Source: Owenia fusiformis (Eukaryota; Annelida; Polychaeta; Sabellida; Oweniidae). From it: DNA of 64,000 nt. The notes under the pieces were generated by a model. That model had not been told where the DNA came from, made no database searches, and was given only the letters and a program-made list of their open reading frames with translations. Every line of letters starts with the position of its first letter. The stretch's first letter is position 1. Both the position numbers and the translations under genes were made by a program. This document shows positions 24,003-35,100 of this stretch, piece by piece. Location of the stretch: assembly GCA_903813345.2 (NCBI GenBank), contig CAIIXF020000012.1, positions 25,618,184-25,682,183 of the forward strand, written 5' to 3'.

Positions 24003-27000
24003 CTGAAAAATAAAGTTAACAATTGATCAATATTCAACTTCTACAAAAACAAAATATTTATTTGCCTCTTCTGTGTTATGGTAATATTTATTTGCCTTTT
24101 CTATAACAATATGGTGTTATGGTAATATGTATTTGCAGCATGATGATCATATATTGATTGCTTCCATACATTTTATCCTGGAGGTTTTTCCAAACTATAC
24201 TCCAAAAACAATGTAGGGTCAATGCATGGTATTAGTGATACAGATCATGTTTTATTTTGTTAGATTACTAAACACCTGCCAATTTTAAAGGTATAGGCAG
24301 ATGATTTAATTTGCCTTTCCTATAGATCTCAAAAGGTTAAATCTAAGATATATGGATGTTTTAAATTTTGTTTTGAGTCACCCTGTGTGCAGGAGATAGA
24401 CTCACATATCATCAGTTGAGAAGAATTCAATGTAAAATAAAAGACTACTGTATTGATGTGACATAGAATGATCATTGATGTAATGTATTATGTAAATAAT
24501 GTTTAGATACTATTTTTCTAATTTATAATACTGCTTATATTTTAAATATGATGTAAAAACAGATGCTGTTTATTAATTGTATCAATAAAATTTGCAAAAC
24601 AAAGTTTTCAGCAAAAGTATACTTTTTTACAGTACATACCATTTCCCAAAATGTAACAACACTATCATTTTCATAGACACATCGCAAAAAGGTGGCATTC
24701 TTGTTTTTTTAGGGTATCGTATGAACTTTAATTCTTCGATCGAATATAAGATAATATTGTAATTAAAGTTATATATCATTTTAAAGCTGCTTTAATGAAG
24801 TTTTCAAATCAAGTACACTGGTTTCACAATTCTTCTGCGTTCTTTTTATAAAAGAGTTTTTTCCCAAATTTTCGTCTTGATAAAGGAAGATGGAAGTGTT
24901 ATTTCAAAGGATGAATTCTGGTAAGCGTCACTTATTGTGATGTCATATAGTTTGGAAACAGCGACCTTTTTCACTTGACATTTTCTGTTACCTTCAATTA
25001 TTCAGGTGCACATTAACAAATAATATGAGACCAATCTTTAATAAATCATACATGATTATTTTGCTCATAAACTCTACTAAATAGTTGATTTTGTTCGCAA
25101 ACATATGTTTTTTCTGTTGTATGTGGAAAAGTGGAGGACGAAATGTTTTCAAAATTCATTCAAATAAGGCGAATTTACGGCATTTACCCTTTTTCAAACA
25201 CAGCAACACATATATTTATTTCACATAAAATATCAATTGATTCATGTTTAATGATGCTCCGAACCCAATGTTAATATCAGAGTTATTCGTCTTAATATTT
25301 TAAGATATACTTGTATAGGCAAATGTGGAGGACGAAAGGATTTCCATATGTGTACATTTTTGTCAAAAACGTCACATTCTGTAGTGTTAAAAAGTGAAAA
25401 TGTAAAACAATATGTGCGCTGACTTCTTGCGACGTGTCATAAAAGGTTGCTCAGTTATTGTGATGTCGAGTTACAATGGCAACCATAACTCTAACGGTGT
25501 TTCATAAAAATTTTGAAAATGTATTTCAAGTTCTAATATGTGAAAAAAAGATTAAATATAAAAATATAAATATGATTGGTGAATTCTAAAACAAAATGCC
25601 AGCACCAGTCATTTTACTTTTGAGACACCCTGTATAATAATTACAGTTCTGAGTTTCAGTGGATTAATTATTGATAAGTTAATATCATTTTTATCAAATT
25701 ATTGTATCAGATATCTGAGCAAGATCACTTTTGAGTAGTACTAATCCATTTTTTCCTGAACAAACTACAAATCTATTGATCTACTCGGGTTGCTATAGTG
25801 ACAATGAGCTTAATTATGATAAGCGGAATAAAAGCAATCACTTGACATTAATTTTATCAAAAAGTTGCAATTTATATCAATAAATGATGGTTATAAAATA
25901 CCAATATCAACTTGTTGACAAGTATGATATAACAGTACTCAAAATCAAATACAAATATATTGTTTTGTTTTAATATATTTCTTATTCATGATAATAAAAT
26001 AATAGAAACGGAAAATGTTCTCATGGTAAAGGAAAATGGTTGGCAAGAGAAATGGTAAACAAAATCGGACGCATGGACGCAGGCGTTCCCTATATCCCTC
26101 CGAACTTTGTTCGATGGGATAATAACCCTAAAATAGTTTTAATTAATAATAACACAAGGCATTAACATGCAAAATGTCACCACCTGCCATTTGTTACAGA
26201 TGCCGAACACCAGACATCAACTACTGAACACTCTCCACAAAAAAGTTGGAGACTGTAACAATATATAACACTTCATGTGGTGACATAGACTCGGATATAA
26301 ACCTTATTTTTGAAAAATAAGGTAAAATCAAAGATAATATCCTACAGCTATAGAAGAATGTCAGACTTTCAAGCGGAGGGTCTTTGGGTTTGATTCCCGC
26401 ATGGGGCATCGAATTTAGCACCCTCCCTTTCAAGTCTAGTATCTGGCTTGTTACACTACAGCTCCCCGGACAAGGTTGTCCAGGTTCGTTACACTTGCAA
26501 TTTTGTCACCCCCTGTGGGTCTTATTCGGCCTTGAAACCTACCTTGTCACCAAGTAACAGTACTCAAAATCAAATTCATGTTTAGTATCTGGCTTGTTAA
26601 ACTACAGCTCCCAGACAAGGTTGCCCAGGTTCGTTACACTTGCAATTTTGTCACCCCCTGTGGGTCTTATTCGGCCTTGAAACCTACCTTGTCGCCAAGT
26701 CCTTCAGCATCAATAGACAGCACACCAAATTCACGTGGAATGTTGTAGTCTTCAATAAATGTCTTGACAGTCATGGATTTCACTAAAGTAATGCCATCAA
26801 AGTTTCTATGCAATGTTTCGCCTGCAGTCAACACATAATTCTCCATGGATACAGGGTCAGAGGTCAATGCTAGGTCGACATAACCATCTTTTGTACCTAG
26901 AAAATAAATCATAATGCGATTATATGGAAGTAGAAACTTCATATTCAAATTTGATGTTTACGCTTAACAGAAAATTCTTGGAGAGCAATTATTTTCATTT

Positions 27001-28685
27001 TATAATCGAAAAACTATGCCTTACTTTAGGAAATATGAATGTTTTGGTCAAATTAGATCATTTCAAAATATATTTACATGTATTTATTTCTAAATGATTT
27101 GTTACCTATAATAGCTTTTATGAATCTAACTAACTGTTTTCCATCGGTGTATGGGTCGACATATCTACAAAATATATAAAATGCATATAAAATTATATTG
27201 TATACCTGAACAAGTAATTTGTTATATTAAACTGAATATTGGACTTGTATTAAAAAGGAATGTTGTAAAATGCAAAACAATATTATACAAGAAGTTGGTA
27301 TGAAACGAACAGAAATATTCTCAATGTACATGTACAATGATAAAGTTTTGTTATATGTAAGTTTTTATGACTATCTGGAGGCATATTTAGGACCTCTGCA
27401 ACTCCATCTTGCAACCTCCATCTTACATAGATTCCACCCCTCCCAGCATCTCATACATTTCAATTTCATCTTGCATCCCCACCATGCTCCCCATCCCTCA
27501 CCCTGCACTTTTGCCATACACCTCACCCTGCAACTACATCTTGCAACCTCCATCTTACATAGATTCCTCCCCTCCCAGCATCTCATACATTTCAATTTCA
27601 TCTTGCATCCAAACCATGCTCCCCAACCTATCCTGCACTTTTGCCATACACCTCACCCTGTAACCCCATCTTGCAACCTCCATCTTGCATAGATTCCTCC
27701 CCTCCCAGCATCTCATACATTTTAATTTCATTTTGCATCCAAACCATGCTCCCCAACCTTCATCCTGCACTTTTGCCATACACCTCACCCTGTAACCCCA
27801 TCTTGCAACCTCCATCTTGCATAGATTCCTCCCCTCCCAGCATCTCATACATTTCAATTTCATCTTGCATCCCCACCATGTTCCCCATCCCTCACCCTGC
27901 ACTTTTGCCATTCACCTCACCCTGCAACTCCATTTTGCAATCACTTCCAGTACTTCTACCTTGCACCCCCATTCCTATCTTGCACCCCTACCCTATATTC
28001 CACCCTCAATCTTGCAACCCCATCAACAAGTTGTAACCTCTCACCACAATCATGAACCCCACCCTCATCCACTTAATGCACCCTTTGACCCCCATCCTGA
28101 GGAAAGATTTACAACACTTTACCTTTTAGTATTTGTTTTTGCTAATTCCAACTGTTGTTCTACTGGTTCTACTAGCACAGCATCCCAGCCCCATTGGATG
28201 AAATTGAAAGAGTTGCTGGAGAGAAGGCCATCATTGGCTCCTATATCTACAACTAACTTTGCATAAGGGAATGTCTTGCGTGATATGATTCTCTTGTATA
28301 CATATGACGCCTCCCCAGCGTTGGAAACATCCAAACCAAGGAAAGATATAGTGTCATATCGTTCAATATTGTTGCTTTGATCTTTTGTGTATTTCTTTAT
28401 ACGAGTACTTGATTTTGGCACATTGTGCGTCATGATGAACAGTCTCTCTAAAGTGTTCTGTTCTATGGCTATTAAGCCACCCTCTTTGGCATTGAGGATT
28501 AAATCCCTTATTTGGGGATATTCAGCTAGTTTTTCCCACCATGTCCTTCCACTTTGTAAATCGGTTAAAGTAGTCCGTAGTAATGTATAAGCGTAGTAAA
28601 TGCACATGTTGAAGATGACCATATTTAATAGCAGAAATGCTACAAAGCTGTAAACTAAACACTGTCCTAGTTTAAGCTTCCTCAT
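23814..28685 (-). CDS. Type II membrane FkbM-family methyltransferase
   Basis: Coding exons, 5' to 3' on the minus strand: 28685-28123, 27164-27106, 26896-26688 and 24002-23814. Their phases (2, 1, 0) fit and give 339 aa. The start has a short basic N-terminus (MRKLKLGQ) then one hydrophobic segment, residues 9-33, as in type II signal-anchor proteins, which suggests a Golgi or ER lumenal catalytic domain. The SAM-binding motif VVDIGANDG ends at residue 153. An acidic VEP follows at 172-174. The post-core motif LSIDAEG is at 267-273, where FkbM proteins have a KIDVEG-type stretch. The last exon supplies IIYES and a Y-rich end. FkbM methyltransferases O-methylate sugars or other small acceptors in bacteria; the substrate in animals is not evident. 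No ER-retention motif at the C-terminus. Confidence 0.9.
24676..25440. mobile_element. GTGTCGCAAAAAGG-family MITE, copy 2
   Basis: About 765 bp and diverged from the copy at 10552-11462. Ends are ACATCGCAAAAAGG and the inverse of GACACGTCGCAAGAAG. Internal deletions relative to copy 1. Not coding. Confidence 0.75.
26077..26122. repeat. End fragment of the GTTCGATGGGATAA repeat
   Basis: Matches 39200-39243 almost base for base over GGCGTTCCCTATATCCC and the following TCCGAACTTYGTTCGATGG stretch. Here it is only the terminal 45 bp. Confidence 0.8.
26177..26292. repeat. Dispersed GTGGTGACATA repeat
   Basis: Related to sequences at about 40316-40375 and 40580-40692, sharing AAAAAGTTGGAGACT, ACAATAT and GTGGTGACATA words. 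Probably fragments of one repeat family. Confidence 0.6.
26340..26412 (+). repeat. tRNA-like SINE head
   Basis: GGGTTTGATTCCCGC at about 26388-26402 resembles a tRNA B box and T-arm, with weak A-box-like sequence upstream. No acceptor-stem pairing was found, so it is not called as a tRNA gene. Confidence 0.4.
26438..26701. repeat. Tandem duplication spanning the exon 3 donor
   Basis: Copy 1 (26438-26555) and copy 2 (26584-26701) are near-identical at an offset of 146 bp. Copy 2 ends inside coding exon 3 of the FkbM gene and includes its last about 14 bases with the GTAGGT donor. Copy 1 therefore carries a second minus-strand GACAAG-GTAGGT in the intron. Copy 1 has GGTGAC where the exon has GGCGAC. 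Confidence 0.85.
26688..26896 (-). CDS. FkbM methyltransferase coding exon 3
   Basis: 209 bp. It completes G208 and encodes residues 209-277: TKDGYVDLAL, the VKSMTVKTF stretch and the conserved LSIDAEG. The acceptor is TTTTCTAG, the donor is GACAAG then GTAGGT. Confidence 0.9.
27106..27164 (-). CDS. FkbM methyltransferase coding exon 2 (59 bp)
   Basis: A microexon-sized exon found by phase and splice sites: acceptor TTTTGTAG, donor ATAG then GTAACA. It completes R188 and gives YVDPYTDGKQLVRFIKAII plus the first base of G208. It is too short to be found as an open frame. Confidence 0.88.
27390..27945. repeat. About 130-bp minisatellite in FkbM intron 1
   Basis: Four to five units of about 125-135 bp, rich in CATCTTGCA, CTCCCAGCATCTCATACA and CACCCTGCACTTTTGCC words. 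The array ends in a degenerate CTTGCACCCC tail reaching about 28030. Open frames on both strands come from the repeat and are not genes. Confidence 0.92.
28123..28685 (-). CDS. FkbM methyltransferase coding exon 1
   Basis: 563 bp, residues 1-187 plus two bases of R188. It contains the signal anchor, the stem region and the SAM motif DIGANDG (147-153). The donor is AAAAG then GTAAAG. The start ATG at 28685 is the only one that puts a short basic tail before the hydrophobic segment. Confidence 0.9.
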
Positions 28686-29007
28686 TTTCTCAAAGTAAGA
28701 ATTTAATCAAACTGCTTTTTTGACCACAGACGCCATAAAATCCCTGGTGGTTTTAACTTAATTCACCATTGTTGCAGATGAGATCGAGTATCATCTGAAG
28801 GTCTTCCAACTACTTTTCTTCATCCAATAGAATTCCAAGAAGATTCTTGCTGTGACGACTGTAGCGTACATGTGTTGTGTAGTTTCCATGTGCAGCATAA
28901 CCTAAGATAAAAACAAGAATACACTGATCTTTACAATGATCATACACTGTACAAAACAGATACAGAGCTATAAAATATCACAAACGATGAATCTTAAAAT
29001 GTATAGG
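28686..29007. other. 5' flank of the FkbM gene
   Basis: No further coding exon recognised. A minus-strand CAAACTGCTT-containing stretch upstream of the ATG may be 5' UTR; an acceptor-like TTTTATCTTAG lies near 28905, so a non-coding first exon further up is possible. Confidence 0.35.
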
Positions 29008-29437
29008 ATTGGAGATTGAACTAGAGTCCATTTCACTGCTTCATTGCGTCAGTAGAACGGCAAAAATAAGACATTGGGAGACCATTGTGCAATAATATAT
29101 GGAAAAGTATATTCATGATGTACATGAATGACATTTGTATATTTCAGATTTTTTAGTTTTTTGTGCAATAAGCCTGTGCCATTTTGTAATTTGAAGAATT
29201 TCAGCGATGTTAATCTTATTGAAATTAACATGGCAGAGAAGCATCCAAATATAAGAGGCCACACACTTTATAAGCCAAACTAAAAGCAATCCAAGATATA
29301 CAAATGTCATTCATGTACAATACTATAGGAATATATTTTTCCATATATTATTGCAAAATGATATTTTGATTTCTTATTTTTTAGCTTTTACTGACGCAGT
29401 TAAACAATGAAATGGACTCTCTAATTGAAAGCCCATG
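29008..29437. mobile_element. 430-bp foldback element
   Basis: Outer inverted words include GAGTCCATTTCA and ACTGACGCAGT-type sequences, and inner arms share CAATAATATATGGAAAA and GTACATGAATGACATTTG. Arms cover about 29008-29145 and 29300-29437. Non-coding. Confidence 0.75.
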
Positions 29438-30569
29438 CTACAACCAAACAATAAAACTGGTGAGGAATTTATTGAGGTATGTCATATTTGTGACCAAAAT
29501 CACATTTTGTACATTTATGGGGAGACCAGAGCTTCAAAGGGGAGACATATAAAAATATTTTTGGAGCCATTCACTCAAGAATTCAATAAATTGGAACCGT
29601 AGTGCATTAATGATTACACTGACTGCTTATTTCATTTAACAGCTATTGACATCCGGGGCTGACAGTCCAGCTTAGAAAAAATTGAACATTTTCTCTAGTC
29701 TCAGAGGTCAGACTCAGAGTCTGTTGAAGGCCAATGACTGACTCACTCAGTGACTTCAAAAAATATTGAATTTTAGACTCTAGATATACATAGATCAAGC
29801 CTATAAAAAATACTAACATTGAATAGTACCAAATGTTTATCGATCATATGACATACCTCTTTGCGTGATTAGATAGACAGCTGAACTGGATAAGGCAGTA
29901 AAACGATGAATGTTTTGAAAGATAACATTTTCTTTTGAAATCCAAAACCGGAAGTAGAGCAGTACACTGAACGAAAAAATAAGACTTGAAACACTTGAAA
30001 TGTTTCCAATTTTTCTGTAACAACTAGAGATTTTCCACTGTTTCGTGCATATTGTAAGTATTAGAAATATGATGTACATACCCACGTTATATTCATGTTA
30101 TTTTTAATCCATCAGTTGTGGACCTTTTTGCTCACTTTCAGGCCTAACTTTGAAAAATGCGAAATTCTTGTGAAAAATCAAAAGCTTGAAATTCAGGCAG
30201 ATGAATACCCGGGGATTATGTTTATTTGTAAATTCATAAAACCAAATCCTTATAACCAGTGTATGCCCTAAGGATTCCAGAGCTGCTGGTCAAAAAGGCA
30301 TTACTGACCAGTTGCAATGTTATTTTCCTATACCTAGTGAAAAAATCAACTGGTCAGTATCAGAAGTAACCAGATAATGACCAGCTGTCCGACGCTTAAG
30401 GCGTGCCCTGCTTATAACTTTAATTAACCATGTTGAAAGGTTTATAAGACTGTCTTGCTGTTGGACAAATAAACAAGTGTACATTATTATTATGATTTAT
30501 GGTATATCCGTACTGCTTTATTATGTTCAGAATGTTTTTATGGATTCCTAGCACAGACGAGGCCCTATC
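29438..30569. other. Gene-free spacer
   Basis: No exon or strong repeat recognised. AAACCAGTTG/ACTGGTCA words recur at 30290-30400. Confidence 0.5.
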
Positions 30570-31468
30570 AGTTGCAAGACTTACGCCTGGCGTAACCGTC
30601 ACCATGTTATTCAGTGTTTTTAAGTAGCACAAGGATCCTGCCATGACCGTGGTAGTGTTATCGTGAAAGTCTGGTATAAACGTGACAATGCTGTGTTATA
30701 TTGGAATGCCTGCCATGACCGTGACAATGTAATCGTGTAAGCCTGGCGCGACCGTAGCCGCTTTATATGACATTTATGGCTTATTTCATGTTTCTTCCGT
30801 TGCTGTTATTAGTTTGTTTAAAGATTTAACTTATGGAACCTTCTTGAATGAGAGTAGAGATATAGTTTGTTCGAAAATTATTTATGATTTAAAAATGAGG
30901 GTTTCGTTGTGAAATTAATATACATTTTTATGTATCAATGAACATGAGTACCATGTAAATGACATTGTATAGTAGTCTTGATTTACATATTAAAGGTAGA
31001 CAGGTAAAGACGAGGAAAATGGTCATTACGGTGTTCTCATGCTACTTTAAATGTTATCTAAAACAACCACGGTCATGAGAGGCCTTGCAACTATTGTCCA
31101 TTTCAGGCTTTAACCTTACCACAGTCATGACAGGGTTTAACATTGTCATGGTCATGGTAGGCTTTGCTATCGTTATGACGGTCATATCAGGCTTTAGCAT
31201 TACCACGGTCATGACAGGCCTTGCGAGCATTGACACGGTTATAAGAGGCTTTAACATTATCAGGGTCATGACAGGCCTTGCAACCATTGTCACGGTCATA
31301 TCAGGCTTTAACATTACCACGGTCATGACAGGCCTCGCAATATAATACAGCGTTGTCACGGTTATACCAGGCTTACACAATAACACTACCACGGTCATGG
31401 CAGGATCCTTGCGCTACTTAAAAACACTGAATAACATGGTGACGGTTACGCCAGGTGTAAGTCTTGCA
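30570..31468. mobile_element. Foldback element with internal tandem repeats
   Basis: Inverted arms of about 170 bp (30570-30740 and 31300-31468) are nearly identical over a stretch containing CGTAACCGTCACCATG and AGCACAAGGATCCTGCCATG. The right arm continues inward as an array of about 30-bp half-units (TTACCACGGTCATGACAGGC). The middle is unique AT-rich DNA. Frames on either strand come from the array. Confidence 0.85.
31060..31345. repeat. About 30/60-bp GGTCATGACAGGC array
   Basis: Eight to nine half-units alternating GGTCATGACAGGCCTTGC and GGTCATATCAGGCTTT versions, so the true period is near 60 bp. Confidence 0.85.
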
Positions 31469-31886
31469 ATAGCATGTGGCACAGACACAGGAACAAGAGT
31501 TCATACCCCTACATAAGTGATACAGTGACTGGGGGGCCTAAATCTTCCTGGGCCTGTGATTTCTAGAGTTATCCTGAAATAAAGAGTACATAAATAAAGT
31601 ACATGAAGTACATAAATACATGGGCTTTGAAAGCCAATGATAAATATAACCTCCTTCCAAGCTGTCACCGTATTTCCTGCTATTGGCTATTGACTCGAGT
31701 AACATTTAAGCATTCTTAGATAAGTAGAAAGCCAATAAAATCTTAACTTTTTTTCAGATGTTTTCTGATCATACATAGACTGCACCTACGAGATTGGAAT
31801 TAAACATTCCCTTTCATCTTCAACCTACGCAAATAATTATTTCACCAGTTGATCATTATTCACTGCACTCCTCTCCATGAAAAACA
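31469..31886. other. 5' flank of the NADH dehydrogenase gene
   Basis: No exon seen. An AATAAAG stretch at 31577-31600 repeats ACATAAATAAAGTACATGAA. The 5' UTR may lie here, but no promoter motif is clear. Confidence 0.4.
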
Positions 31887-32133
31887 ATGGCATTGATAGG
31901 AATGCGCAATATGGTACACATCGGAGAAAAATCACACTCTCATGTTTCACAGATCTGTAACAGAGACATATGGGGCTTTATAACGAGAGCCATATGTCGG
32001 AGGTCCTTATTTTGCCATGCAAATAGAAGTCCTGGGTTTAAAAGTCCCACATGTCAGGCAGAGTTGAGAGTCCTCATTAGGCAGTCCTCCACAGGAGCTT
32101 CTAACACAGGCAGACAGAAACTTGTCATATTAG
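31887..32133 (+). CDS. NDX: NDX coding exon 1
   Basis: Residues 1-82 and the first base of G83. It holds the presumed mitochondrial presequence and the beta strand LVIL of the FAD fold. The donor is TTAG then GTAAGA. ATG 31887 is the first in the frame that gives a presequence; an internal ATG nine codons later is an alternative. Confidence 0.88.
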
Positions 32134-35100
32134 GTAAGATATTAATTCTGTAATAACTCAATCATACTTTAAATCATACTGTACAGTGAGAAAAATATTC
32201 ATGTAATACAGTAATATATGATAACATGTATATACATTTTCCAAATACAATAGAAAGATGAGTCAGAAATACAGGGTGGCCCAGGATCGTTCATTCAACA
32301 GAACAGATTTGTGGGTTCTATTTTTGGGTTACCCTGTATTCAGTAAAACGAATATAGCTTTTTTATGAGCACTTACTGAATGCCTAACTTGTTTTTTGTA
32401 TACTTACTTCTCAAATATTTAACCATGACCTTGTCAAAAAATGCATTGATCTTTTCCAGGTACAGGGTGGGCTAGTTACAGTGTGCTGAAGTCTATAGAC
32501 AAGTCTAAGTATGATGTTATTGTCGTCAGTCCTCGTAATCACTTCCTGTTTACGCCACTTTTATGCAGCACGACTGTCGGAACTCTTGAATTCAGGTATG
32601 CAGTCATTTTCCTAAACATGGTCTTCATTAATCATTAAAAAGGGCTCCTTGAATTGTTGCAGTTTTAAGCATGAGAATTTTGTATGGGATTTAATGGAGG
32701 ATGGGAGCATACAAGAGATGCATTAACATTAAATCACCCAATCCAGTGAGTCGAATACTTAATATTTTCCTAATAGCTAGAGACTTTTTGCTTGGCTTTT
32801 TGCAAGATCAACTCTCTGACCTGTATTCTAAACACCTACTTGGCTAATCATTAGGATACTATTAAGTTTTTCACATAAGGTCCAATTTTCCCCTATTACT
32901 GTTTTCTATATTAACCTCTTGACTACCCAGAGTGACAAGATTTCTCGTCACCTCAGAAATAACTGTGAAACCCAGAGTGACGAGATAATAAGTCACAAAT
33001 AATTTTTGTGCATAAAATATATATAATAACTGAGCATCACCTCTTGTATATGTATGTTGTAAAATGTCAAAAGCTGGAAAAAATTAAAAATTCTCTGGTT
33101 TCAACTGATTTTAGAACCTGGGATTCAAGAGGTTAAAACCATTCATCCATTGTAAAATATAAAATTCCCATATTCGTATATTCCCACATTTTTGTGCATT
33201 CCAGGTCTATCATTGAGCCAGTCAGAAATACAGGATTTAGAAAAACAGACCACTTCCATCTGTCCAGTGCGACCAGTGTAGATCCAGTAAATAAGGAAGT
33301 TTTGTGCACCAGTGTATTGAAACCAGATCTAGTCTATAAACTTTCATATGACAAACTTGTAATAGGAGTGGGAGCATTAAGTAACACATTCGGAGTACCT
33401 GGTGTCGAGGAGCATGCATTTTTTCTCAAGGTCAGTATCAACAAGAAGTTCTCGAGATTACTCAATTTTGCTTGAGCATTTGTCCATGATCAGATGATAC
33501 TAGGGTTTGTCACCTAGAGTTTCTGTATCATTTTTAGCCACTGAAAACAGAAAAAATGTATAATGGGCATTGAAATAGTAACAATTGTTACATGCTAAAA
33601 TTGCTTGTATCAGATCGGGACCTATTACATGTAGGGTTGTACTTTACAAAGTGGTGAAAGATGAATTCATTCTATTTCCATATTCAATATGATATGTTGA
33701 ATGGGTAATCAAAGGTTGAATCACTTTAACTATTATGTATTGGTCTGAGTCATTAAGTTATCATCAGGCCTGTCAACTGTCCAGCAATTTGCGTATTTGT
33801 CACGCATTTGCTGAAGAATTTGAAGTCACAGCAGTTATTTTTGCGTGACAGAAAATGTCACGCAAATACGCATTTTACCTGGTAATTGTCAAGCAAAAAT
33901 ATTTCTGTAGAAAAATTTCTAAAAAAGATCGTCTACACAGCAAAAATACGAACGCGGGAAAAAAATGTACGCATTTCGTTCGGACTTTTCACGCGAATTA
34001 CGTATATGTCACGCATTCCGTTCGAAATTTTTCGTACCTACCCCCCCCCCCCCCCCCCCCCCCCCGTTGATGGATGTTTGTTGAAACGTGAGCATAGCGA
34101 GCGCGAAAAATTTGAGGTGTTCAAAATTTGGCAAGATGTAATAAAATTAAAATTAAACAAAGGTGTTCAAAATTTGGATCAAGGTGTTCAGATTTGGACC
34201 AAGGTGTCCACATTTTGAGGGGAGGTGTTCAACATTTCCAAGTCACTCATGTTAGGTGTTCCCAAGTTGACAGGCCTGTAAGGGTTGAGTAACTTTAATT
34301 ATTATTTTTTATTGGTCTGAGTCACTTTAAATTATTATGTAAAGGTTGAGTCATTTTAATTGTTATGTAAAGGTTGGGTCACTTTATTTATTATGTATTT
34401 ACTCTGAGTCATTTCAATCCCAATGAAAACATGTTTTGTAGGAAGTTGCAGATGCCAGAGCAATACGCAACAGAATTTTACATAACTTTGAATTGGCAAT
34501 CCAACCAGGAATTTCCCCTGAGGCCACGAAGGCATTGTTACATATTGTTATTGTTGGAGGTGGCCCTACAGGTGTGGAGTTTGGCGCTGAATTATATGAC
34601 TTCGTAGAGCAGGTTTGTTCAGAATGAATACATATTTTCCAACAATTTTTTGCCATCAATTTTCCGGATTTTAAAAAGGTGCGGCAATCCCATCAATCGT
34701 ATGCTGTGGATAGCACTGACATTTATAAATCTTAAAACGTAGACTAACTTTGAGAAGTTGACATAGATGCACAACCTCTATACAGGTCTGACTGTTTGTA
34801 GGATGTTTCTCGCTTATATAAACAAGACTTCAGAGATGTACGTGTGACACTTATAGAATCCAATAAGATCTTAGGAGCCTTTGACAAACGTTTGCAGAAT
34901 TATGCTGAGAAGAAAATAAAACAACGAGAAAAATTTCAGCTTTTACAGTCCTCAGTCACAGGTGCATACATATTTAAATTTTTTTCGAAAATAAATCTTG
35001 TTTTTTGTTTTTTAAAAAAAATCTAGGGAGTTCACCACAGGTGAAGAACACCAATTTTTTAAAAATTCAAGTGAAAGTCAAATCAATGTTCGTTATATGA

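Larger units (their letters stand above)
24003..26687 (-). other. FkbM gene intron 3
   Basis: 2.7 kb holding the second GTGTCGCAAAAAGG-type MITE (24676-25440), the end of a GTTCGATGGGATAA repeat (26077-26122), a tRNA-like SINE head (about 26340-26412), and one full copy plus most of a second copy of a 146-bp-offset tandem duplication. No other exon seen. Confidence 0.75.

Noticed and set aside
27270-28266. Open frames of 118-149 codons on both strands
   Set aside because: They come from the 130-bp minisatellite in FkbM intron 1 and simply run through repeat units without stops.
31054-31398. 114-codon minus and 86-codon plus frames
   Set aside because: Repeat-derived frames of the GGTCATGACAGGC array; both strands are open for the same reason.
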